64,000 nucleotides of DNA, from assembly GCF_025717535.1 (NCBI RefSeq), contig NZ_JAJIRO010000002.1, forward strand, positions 372,001 to 436,000. The letters run 5' to 3'. The DNA is from Paucibacter sp. Y2R2-4. Its GTDB lineage: Bacteria > Pseudomonadota > Gammaproteobacteria > Burkholderiales > Burkholderiaceae_C. The translations under genes were made by a program, and so were the position numbers. The number at the start of each line of letters is the position of its first letter. Positions within the stretch are counted from its first letter, which is position 1. Shown piece by piece: positions 58,179 through 64,000 of this stretch. Under the pieces are notes generated by a model. The model was not told the origin of the DNA and did no database searches. It worked only from the letters and a program-made list of their open reading frames with translations.

Positions 58179-59075
58179 ATGCGAATACTCAATGCCGAAG
58201 CCACGGCCGAGCTCCTGCCTTATGAACAACTGATCCCTGCGGTGGCCCAGGCCATGTTGGACCTGAGCGAGGGCTTGATCAACGCCAGCCCACGCTCGGT
58301 CTTGCCTCTGCCCGATGGCGGCAGTTACTTGGCCATGCCCTGCACCGATGAGCATTACGCGGTCACCAAATTGGTCGCCGTGACGCCGGCCAATCGCGAC
58401 CGCGGCCAGCCCACCATCCAAGGCCGGGTCTTGGTCAGCGAGGCCGCGACCGGAACGGCCCTGATCATTCTGGACGGCATGGTGGTCACGGCTCGCAGAA
58501 CCGCCGCCGTCACTTTGCTGGGCATAGAAACGCTGCTGAAAGGTCCGCCAGAGAGCGTGGTGCTGGTCGGCACCGGCGCCCAAGCCCTCAGCCACGCCCT
58601 GGCCATGGGTGAACGCTGGCCCGGCGTGCAATTGCGCTGCGTGGGCCGTGCGCGCCCGCAAAGCGAGGCCTTTGCCGCCAGTTTGAAAGCGCAAGGCTTG
58701 AACGCCCGCGTGTTGCCTTTGGATCAGGCGCTCGAAGGTGCCAGCGTTGCCCTGACAGCCACCACCTCTTTGACCGCCGTACTGCCGGAGCATTTGGACG
58801 CTGGCACCCTGGTCGTCGGTATCGGCAGCTTCACCCCGCAGATGGCTGAATTGCCGGCCGCGCTGGTACGCAGCCGGCAAGTGTGGGTGGATGACATTGA
58901 AGGCGCCAAGCATGAGGCCGGCGACCTCATTCAAGCCGGCATGGACTGGAGCCGCGTTCATGCACTGGCGCAAGCGCTAAGCAAGCCCGCTGCGGCGCAG
59001 ACGCCAGCCTTGTACAAGACCGTTGGCCACGCGGCTTGGGACCTCGCTGCGGTACGCACCGCGCTGGCCAAATAA
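58179..59075 (+). CDS. Ornithine cyclodeaminase/mu-crystallin family protein
   Basis: A 298-residue NAD(P)-dependent enzyme of the ornithine cyclodeaminase fold. Seen are the substrate-side VLPLPDGGSYLAMPC with the family Lys in VTKLVAVTP, GMVVTARRTAAVTLLGIETL, the nucleotide loop VVLVGTGAQALSHALAM and GIGSFTPQMAELP. Members include ornithine cyclodeaminase, alanine dehydrogenase and delta-1-pyrroline-2-carboxylate reductase. The sequence looks closest to the last group, but I do not assign a substrate. The ATG at 58179 has AGGAGGA in front. Confidence 0.9.
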   Translation: MRILNAEATAELLPYEQLIPAVAQAMLDLSEGLINASPRSVLPLPDGGSYLAMPCTDEHYAVTKLVAVTPANRDRGQPTIQGRVLVSEAATGTALIILDGMVVTARRTAAVTLLGIETLLKGPPESVVLVGTGAQALSHALAMGERWPGVQLRCVGRARPQSEAFAASLKAQGLNARVLPLDQALEGASVALTATTSLTAVLPEHLDAGTLVVGIGSFTPQMAELPAALVRSRQVWVDDIEGAKHEAGDLIQAGMDWSRVHALAQALSKPAAAQTPALYKTVGHAAWDLAAVRTALAK

Positions 59076-59092
59076 ACTTTTTTCAAAAACTC

Positions 59093-59122
59093 TTGCAAAG
59101 CTCAAAAACTCAGTGCTATAGT
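59093..59122 (+). promoter_or_regulatory. Sigma-70 promoter of the tRNA-Met gene
   Basis: TTGCAA (59093-59098), an 18-base spacer and TATAGT (59117-59122) with a TG one base before the -10 (extended -10 type). The expected start is about 59128-59130, a few bases before the tRNA at 59134. The spacer is A/T-rich. Confidence 0.75.
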
Positions 59123-59133
59123 AGCGGGCTTGA

Positions 59134-59210
<77 letters not shown>

Positions 59211-59216
59211 AATAAA

Positions 59217-59265
59217 CTGGATGCACCAAGCATCCAGAAAAAAGCCACCCTCGCGGTGGCTTTTT
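59217..59265 (+). terminator. Terminator of the tRNA-Met transcript
   Basis: Two hairpins follow the tRNA: CTGGATGC / GCATCCAG (59217-59237) and AAAAAAGCCACC-CTCGC-GGTGGCTTTTT (59238-59265), the latter a standard terminator stem with a T run. Confidence 0.85.
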
Positions 59266-59621
59266 GCTTTTCGGCTGCCGATCGCGGGACACAAGCCTAG
59301 TCAAGGCTATTCAAGGCTCAACAAGCAAGAAGACTCGCCCTTGGCCCTGTTGGCGCTTGCGCCCTCCGCCCCGCTTCAACTCAAGCTGCACCGCCGCATT
59401 TTTCTTGCCCTTCGCGACACTGCGCCAGTGTCCGCGCAATTCACGAGTTAGCAAGTCAAGCTGTCTTTGGGCCATGCTTGGCCGGGTGGCGACGACCGAT
59501 ATTCACCGATCGCATTTGAAGCTGCGTTTCCATTCCTTGGCTGCTGCGCTGCGCAAACCTAAGCTTGCCAGCACATCAGATCGGTTCCCCACACAAGGTC
59601 GAACCTCAAGGAGCACGCAGC
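59266..59621. other. Intergenic region after tRNA-Met
   Basis: About 350 bases without a convincing gene: open frames here lack a family match or ribosome binding site and overlap the next gene. It should contain the promoter of the Mop-domain gene. Confidence 0.55.
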
Positions 59622-59840
59622 ATGAGCATCACCGCCATCAATGTCCGCAACCAGTTTCGCGGCACCGTCAAAGAGATCATCGAAGGACCGGTGGTCTCGG
59701 AGGTGGACGTCATCACGCCCAGCGGCTTGCTGGTGACTTCGGTGATCACCACCCGCTCGGTGAAAGAGCTGGGCCTGGCTGTGGGGCGCGAGGTTGTGGC
59801 GCTGGTCAAGTCCACCGAAGTGTCGATCGCGACCCTGTAG
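59622..59840 (+). CDS. Mop-type molybdate-binding (TOBE) protein
   Basis: A 72-residue single TOBE/Mop domain protein of the type that binds molybdate or tungstate as an oligomer: SITAINVRNQFRGTVKEII, VVSEVDVITPSGLLVTSVIT, RSVKELGLAVGREVVALVKS and TEVSIATL. Such small molbindins act in storage or homeostasis of the oxyanion. The ATG at 59622 has AAGGAG about nine bases before. The alpha/beta-hydrolase gene starts 24 bases downstream and may share its transcript. No modABC genes are in the window. Confidence 0.92.
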   Translation: MSITAINVRNQFRGTVKEIIEGPVVSEVDVITPSGLLVTSVITTRSVKELGLAVGREVVALVKSTEVSIATL

Positions 59841-59864
59841 TCACGGACTGCGGAGCACTGCACC

Positions 59865-60467
59865 ATGGCCCTCTATTCACCCCCTCGCCTGCTCATCATT
59901 CCCGGCCTGCACGACAGCGGCGCGGCGCATTGGCAGACCTGGCTGCAACACCAGTTCCGTGATGCCCGCCGGGTGGTGCAACGCGATTTCAGCCAGCCCG
60001 ATTTGGAGCGCTGGTCCGCCAGAGTCAGCAACAGCCTGGAAGCAGCCTCAAGCCTCTCCAGCGGCACTGAATGGATTGCCGTAGCCCACAGCTTTGGCTG
60101 CTTGGCGCTCGCCCACCACCTGAGCCAGCACCCAGACTCACCCATCCGCCAAGCACTGTTTGTGGCACCCGCCGAACCCGACAAGTTCGGCCTGGCCGAA
60201 TTGCTGCCGCACCAGCGTTTGGGCATTCCCAGCACCCTGATCGCCAGCCAGAACGACCCCTGGATGAGCGCGGCCAACGCTTTGCGTTGGGCCAGCCGCT
60301 GGGGCGCGAGCTACACCAATCTGGGCCAGGTCGGCCATATCAACACCGAGTCGGGCTTTGGGCCCTTCCCCCTCGCCAAGCGCTGGGTGGAAGCCGCCCG
60401 AGCCCGCGCCGCGCGCGAACACCGCCCTCAGCACGCCAGTTTTCACGAATGGTCGTTTGCGATTTAG
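59865..60467 (+). CDS. RBBP9/YdeN-type alpha/beta-hydrolase
   Basis: A 200-residue soluble serine hydrolase. It begins PPRLLIIPGLHDSGAAHWQT and has VVQRDFSQPDLERWSARVS, the nucleophile Ser in IAVAHSFGCLALAHHL, the acid near STLIASQNDPWMS and the His in QVGHINTESGFGPFPLA. The pattern matches the RBBP9 family of small serine hydrolases; the substrate is unknown. It lies between the Mop gene (24-base gap) and the peroxiredoxin gene (51-base gap) on the same strand. Confidence 0.9.
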   Translation: MALYSPPRLLIIPGLHDSGAAHWQTWLQHQFRDARRVVQRDFSQPDLERWSARVSNSLEAASSLSSGTEWIAVAHSFGCLALAHHLSQHPDSPIRQALFVAPAEPDKFGLAELLPHQRLGIPSTLIASQNDPWMSAANALRWASRWGASYTNLGQVGHINTESGFGPFPLAKRWVEAARARAAREHRPQHASFHEWSFAI

Positions 60468-60518
60468 GCGCGACCACCCCTCCCAACTTTTCAACTTTCA
60501 CTCCAAAGGACTCACTCC

Positions 60519-61166
60519 ATGGCCAGCCTGCGCCTGGGCGATATCGCCCCTGACTTTGAACAAGACTCTTCCGAAGGACCGATCCGCTTTCATCAGTGGT
60601 TAGGCGATAGTTGGGGCGTCTTGTTCTCCCATCCTGCTGACTTCACTCCGGTATGCACCACAGAGCTGGGCAAGACCGCCAAGCTGGCCGATGAATTTGC
60701 CCATCGCGGGGTCAAGACGATTGCGCTCTCGGTCGACCCGGTGGACTCTCACCAACGCTGGATTGCCGATATCAACCATACGCAAGGCACCGATCTGCGC
60801 TTCCCCATCCTGGCGGACGCTGACCGCAAAGTGTCCGAGTTGTACGACCTGATCCACCCGAACGCGTCCACCACCGCCACGGTGCGCTCGCTGTTCATCA
60901 TCGATCCGGCCAAAAAGATTCGACTGATCATCACCTACCCGGCCAGCACGGGTCGCAATTTCGACGAGATCCTACGGGTGATCGATTCACTACAACTGAC
61001 CGACAAGCACTCAGTCGCCACACCGGCCAATTGGAAAGATGGCGACGATGTGGTGATCCTGCCCTCCATCCAAGACCCGGATGTTCTGAAGCAGAAATTC
61101 CCACAAGGCTGGGACGCGGTGCGCCCCTATCTGCGCTTCACCTCCCTCCCCAAGCAGCACAGCTGA
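60519..61166 (+). CDS. Peroxiredoxin, 1-Cys (Prx6) type
   Basis: Reduces peroxides through a Cys sulfenic acid. The 215-residue protein has the peroxidatic Cys46 in SHPADFTPVCTTELG, DSHQRWIADINHTQGTDLRF and the long C-terminal domain of the Prx6 group (RSLFIIDPAKKIRLII, GRNFDEILRVIDSLQLTD, KFPQGWDAVRPYLR). No second Cys is seen in the positions used by 2-Cys enzymes, so an external thiol is needed. It has no signal peptide. Confidence 0.95.
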   Translation: MASLRLGDIAPDFEQDSSEGPIRFHQWLGDSWGVLFSHPADFTPVCTTELGKTAKLADEFAHRGVKTIALSVDPVDSHQRWIADINHTQGTDLRFPILADADRKVSELYDLIHPNASTTATVRSLFIIDPAKKIRLIITYPASTGRNFDEILRVIDSLQLTDKHSVATPANWKDGDDVVILPSIQDPDVLKQKFPQGWDAVRPYLRFTSLPKQHS

Positions 61167-61202
61167 TCCGCAAGTCAAACAAGCTCAGAACCAAAGGCAG
61201 CC

Positions 61203-61748
61203 ATGCGCTTACTGGCCCACGATGCGGAAGACCCTTCGCTGCATCCGGCCCGCTGGCCCATGAGCGTGGAGCAAATCGAAGCCCTGCTCAGGCCCAAGGG
61301 CCTGCCGGTCGGGCATCTGGGGGTCTACCCTTCGCGGCGCGGCTGCCCCGCAGGCTTGCTGAATTCCGCCGATCAACAGCGACTGCATCGGCGCGCCGAG
61401 ATGCTGAAGCCCGAACGCCTGCATCACACGCGCAAGGATCTACCCTGCGCTCCGGCCAAAGAAAGCCGCAACAGCCGCGAACTCCTGCTGCTGATGGAAG
61501 GGCATGTGTTGCTGCTCTTCATGACCGAACGCTGGCCCTGGACGCTGCAACTCGACGCCGGCGACTGGGTTTGCGCAGATTCAGACCTGCTGCTGCGCAT
61601 CGACGCCATGGCCATGGTGCAAGGCTCAAGCCAAATCGACCTGCTGCGCTGGCGCATGCCTCTGCAGTCTGTAGAGCCGCTGCCGAGGGCCACTGTTCAC
61701 ACTCAATCGACGGCACGCGACTCGCGCCTGGCTGAAGCTTTGCTTTGA
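61203..61748 (+). CDS. Hypothetical protein, possibly a degenerate cupin
   Basis: A 181-residue soluble protein I do not recognise. The middle (about 90-155) alternates short strands, RELLLLMEGHVLLLFMTERW, PWTLQLDAGDWVCADSD and LLLRIDAMAMVQGS, and resembles a cupin barrel. The usual His-x-His-and-Glu metal ligands are not clear, so metal-dependent activity is doubtful. HHTRKDLPC just upstream is the only His-rich stretch. It follows the peroxiredoxin gene by 36 bases with a weak AAGG before the ATG, so it may share that transcript. Confidence 0.6.
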   Translation: MRLLAHDAEDPSLHPARWPMSVEQIEALLRPKGLPVGHLGVYPSRRGCPAGLLNSADQQRLHRRAEMLKPERLHHTRKDLPCAPAKESRNSRELLLLMEGHVLLLFMTERWPWTLQLDAGDWVCADSDLLLRIDAMAMVQGSSQIDLLRWRMPLQSVEPLPRATVHTQSTARDSRLAEALL

Positions 61749-61890
61749 ACACAGCCTCGACAAAGCCGCTTGGCACCGCGGCCTTGAAAGCTGGCGGTAT
61801 ATCGATATCGCTTTTTATTGGAGGACGAAACAGGCTGCGCTCAGGACAATGCGCGCGATCGAAGCGAATCCTGCGCCGCACGCCATTTCC

Positions 61891-62835
61891 ATGAACTTTC
61901 AACAACTCCGCTCCATCCGCGAAGCCCAGCGTCGCGGCTTCAATCTGACCGAAGTGGCCGCCGCTTTGCACACCTCGCAACCAGGTGTCAGCCGCCAAAT
62001 TCGGGAGCTGGAAGACGAGTTGGGCATTGAGATCTTCATGCGCGCCGGCAAGCGCCTGACCGGACTGACCCAACCCGGCGCCCATGTGATGCCCATCATT
62101 GAAAAGCTGCTCAACGAGGCCGAGAACCTGCGACGCGCCGGGGCGGACTTTGCACAAACCGGCTCAGGCAGCCTGCGCATCGCAGCCACCCACAGCCAGG
62201 CTCGCTACGCGCTGCCGCCGGTGGTGCGCGACTTTCGCAGCAGCCATCCCGATGTGGCCTTGAATCTGCACCAGGGCTCGCCGCAACAAGTGGCGCGCTT
62301 GCTACTGGACGGCGAAGCCGACGTCGGCATTGCGACCGAAGCGCTGGCCCAGTATCCGGAACTGATCGCCCTGCCCTGCTACCGCTGGACCCACTCGGTG
62401 ATCACGCCGGTAGACCACCCGCTGGCGCGCGAAGCCGCCGAGGGTCAGGTCTTGACGCTGCAACGCTTGGCCGAATTCCCCATCATCACGTATGAGCTGG
62501 GCTATACCGGTCGCTCGCACATCGACGACGCCTTCCGGGACGCCGGCCTGGGCCTGAATGTGGTGCTGGCCGCAATGGACGCGGACGTGATCAAAACCTA
62601 TGTGGACCTCGGCCTGGGCGTGGGCATCGTGGCCTCGATCGCCTATGACGAAGACCGGGACCGTCACCTCTCGGCCATCGATGCACGACATCTGTTTGCC
62701 GACAATATGACGCGACTGGCCGTGCGCAAAGACGCTTATCTGCGCGATTATGTCTACGCCTTCATCGAGACCTTTGCGGCGCCGCTGACTCGCGCAGCGG
62801 TGGACGAAGCCCGCGGCGGCAATACCCCGGATTGA
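61891..62835 (+). CDS. cysB: CysB-type LysR regulator
   Basis: Sulfur-metabolism regulator of the LysR family, 314 residues. It begins MNFQQLRSIREAQRRGFNLT, with the winged helix-turn-helix AAALHTSQPGVSRQIRELED and the wing FMRAGKRLTGLTQPG. The effector domain has IAATHSQARYALPPVVRDFR, LHQGSPQQVARLLLDGEADV and GLGVGIVASIAYDEDRDR, the last typical of CysB/Cbl. In proteobacteria CysB activates sulfate and alternative sulfur uptake in response to N-acetylserine. I start at 61891 because family members begin here; the in-frame ATG at 61849 adds 14 residues with no match. No cys structural genes are in the window. Confidence 0.93.
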   Translation: MNFQQLRSIREAQRRGFNLTEVAAALHTSQPGVSRQIRELEDELGIEIFMRAGKRLTGLTQPGAHVMPIIEKLLNEAENLRRAGADFAQTGSGSLRIAATHSQARYALPPVVRDFRSSHPDVALNLHQGSPQQVARLLLDGEADVGIATEALAQYPELIALPCYRWTHSVITPVDHPLAREAAEGQVLTLQRLAEFPIITYELGYTGRSHIDDAFRDAGLGLNVVLAAMDADVIKTYVDLGLGVGIVASIAYDEDRDRHLSAIDARHLFADNMTRLAVRKDAYLRDYVYAFIETFAAPLTRAAVDEARGGNTPD

Positions 62836-62912
62836 GTGGCTTCGCATCAGCGAGCCTTCTCCACCCTCCAAACTCGTTTTTCAGCCAAGCAAATTCGAAA
62901 TCCTCGCTTCAC

Positions 62913-62940
62913 CTGAACTAGGGCAATCCCTAAAGTTCAG
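62913..62940. promoter_or_regulatory. Hairpin upstream of the TonB-dependent receptor gene
   Basis: CTGAACTAGGG-CAAT-CCCTAAAGTTCAG: an 11-bp stem with a two-base bulge, 78 bases after the cysB stop and 89 bases before the receptor start. It could be the cysB terminator (no T run) or an operator for the receptor. Confidence 0.45.
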
Positions 62941-63028
62941 CGCTCAAGACGGCCCAAGCCACCCGCTTGCACAGCCGCGTGACGCCCTGGGGCACCCCTG
63001 GGGACGATAAAGCTAACGGAGGATTTAC

Positions 63029-64000
63029 ATGCAGTACACCGCGAACCGCCAGCGCTCCAAGCTGGCCCCCCTGGCATTGGCGCTCGCCTTTGCCTATGTC
63101 CCCTTGAGCGCACTGGCGCAAAACACGGGCAGCAACACCACAAACAGCGCTGCGGCGAAAGCCAGCGATCCATCGGCGCTGCCGCTGGTGCAAGTAACAG
63201 GCACACGCATCAGCCGTGCGCAGAGCGAGGGCCCGATTTCGATGACGGTCTTGAAGTCTGAGGACATCGCCCGTTTAGGCTTCAAAAGCGTCGGCGACGC
63301 ACTCAACGCGCTGACCGAAAACACTGGCTTCACACAGGGTGAAGATTTCGGCAACACCTTCACACCGGCCGCCAATGCCATCAGCCTGCGGGGCCTGGGC
63401 CCTAACCATACGCTGACGCTGATCAACGGCCGTCGCATTGCTGACTACCCGAGCGCCTATGACGGTGCGGTCAACTTCACCAACACCGCCAATATCCCCT
63501 CGGCCCTGATCGACCGGATTGAGATCCTCAACGGCGGCGCCTCGGCCATTTATGGCTCTGACGCGATTGCCGGCGTGGTCAACATCATCCTCAAGAAGCA
63601 TGTGGATGGCCTGACCTTGAACCTGAAGGCTGGCGGGACTCAACTCGGCGGCGGCGCCAATGCGCGCGCGCAAATCAGCGGAGGCTTTGACGCCGGGGCG
63701 CTGAGCGGCGTCTATGGCGTAGAGTTCAGCAAGCGCGACCCAATCTGGAGCTTGCAGCGCGAGTTCATGGCCGACACCACCCTCAAGGGCGCCAGCCCGG
63801 GCGTTGTGTTTGGCCGCAAGGACTCCAAGTCCAACAAATACATCACGCCTGATGCAGGCGCTTGTGAAGCGGCGGGCTCACTGTTCAATGGTTCCACCAA
63901 ACCCGTCACCGTCAAGAGCGGCCAGTACTGCGGCACGGGCCAGGCCTCGCCGACCTACTGGACCACCCAGACGGGCAATCAAAGCAATAACTTTGCCGGC
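63029..64000 (+). CDS. TonB-dependent outer-membrane receptor, N-terminal part (runs off window)
   Basis: The first 324 residues of a receptor cut by the window end, all in one open frame. A signal peptide (about 1-30, ending ALAQ) is followed by the TonB box area (LPLVQVTGTRISRA), then the plug domain: SVGDALNALTENTGF, AISLRGLGPNHTLTLINGRR, IDRIEILNGGASAIYGSDA and GVVNIILKKHVDGLT, then the first barrel strands. This is the type lacking an obvious siderophore signature, common for carbohydrate or peptide uptake in these bacteria. GGAGG lies six bases before the ATG. The substrate is unknown. Confidence 0.93.
   Translation, partial: MQYTANRQRSKLAPLALALAFAYVPLSALAQNTGSNTTNSAAAKASDPSALPLVQVTGTRISRAQSEGPISMTVLKSEDIARLGFKSVGDALNALTENTGFTQGEDFGNTFTPAANAISLRGLGPNHTLTLINGRRIADYPSAYDGAVNFTNTANIPSALIDRIEILNGGASAIYGSDAIAGVVNIILKKHVDGLTLNLKAGGTQLGGGANARAQISGGFDAGALSGVYGVEFSKRDPIWSLQREFMADTTLKGASPGVVFGRKDSKSNKYITPDAGACEAAGSLFNGSTKPVTVKSGQYCGTGQASPTYWTTQTGNQSNNFAG

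Overview
The window looks like a chromosomal segment of a betaproteobacterium in the order Burkholderiales, most like the Roseateles/Rubrivivax/Leptothrix group. That placement is inferred from high-GC codon use, gene families and gene order (rubredoxin next to pilGHIJ-chpA and thiD-hemL; ypjD-PP0621-pilS-pilR beside ffh/ftsY; aroQ-accB-accC-prmA-DUF3426). It is not from a database match. Nearly all of it is ordinary core genome. I see no transposase, phage gene, CRISPR array or rRNA operon.

Layout. 1-2.4 kb: a TetR/CecR-type repressor beside a 42-bp near-perfect palindrome, a DUF1801 protein and a diguanylate cyclase. 2.5-12.6 kb: a type IV pilus chemosensory operon on the minus strand (pilG, pilH, pilI, pilJ, then a 2083-residue ChpA/PilL). 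12.7-17.5 kb: rubredoxin, a divergent ThiD-like kinase, hemL, a HAD phosphatase and mpl. 17.5-22.2 kb: a ZntB-type transporter, a 620-bp gap holding nested inverted repeats, and a large zinc metalloprotease lipoprotein. 22.2-24.4 kb: a YqiA-type esterase and a MaoC-Pta fusion. 24.4-29.5 kb: a minus-strand group of four genes (DUF2145, a Ser/Ala-rich exported protein, a pyruvate-phosphate-dikinase-like protein lacking its PEP/pyruvate barrel, and a 651-residue protein with a PhoU/DUF47-like end). 29.7-33.8 kb: prolyl oligopeptidase and a beta-lactamase-fold serine hydrolase. 33.8-39.5 kb: an RNB ribonuclease, TonB, aroE, mtgA, a conserved unknown and a TlpA-like thioredoxin in a tightly packed run. 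39.7-44.3 kb: aroQ, accB, accC, prmA and a DUF3426 protein. 44.5-49.8 kb: a histone H1-like protein with 17 perfect 7-residue repeats, then nrdB and nrdA. 50.3-55.2 kb: pilR, pilS, PP0621 and a CcsA/YpjD-like membrane protein. 55.2-59.1 kb: ffh, ftsY (converging on a shared terminator) and an ornithine-cyclodeaminase family gene. 59.1-64 kb: tRNA-Met(CAU), a Mop-domain protein, an alpha/beta hydrolase, a 1-Cys-type peroxiredoxin, an unknown, a CysB-type LysR regulator and the start of a TonB-dependent receptor.

How the genes work together. Two blocks serve type IV pili: the Pil-Chp chemosensory pathway (2.5-12.6 kb) and the PilS-PilR two-component system (50.3-54.0 kb) that in other bacteria drives pilin transcription through sigma-54. 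A GGEEF diguanylate cyclase lies just downstream of chpA on the same strand. ffh and ftsY encode the two GTPases of co-translational membrane targeting. accB/accC, aroE/aroQ, mpl/mtgA, hemL and nrdAB are housekeeping metabolism. Two candidate NrdR boxes 31 bp apart lie upstream of nrdA.

The most unusual item is the coupled pair at 25915-29522. It joins a PPDK ATP-grasp plus phospho-histidine module, with no substrate barrel, to a PhoU/DUF47-like partner through an ATGA overlap. Its phosphoryl acceptor cannot be told from sequence, and it is the best candidate here for an undescribed system.
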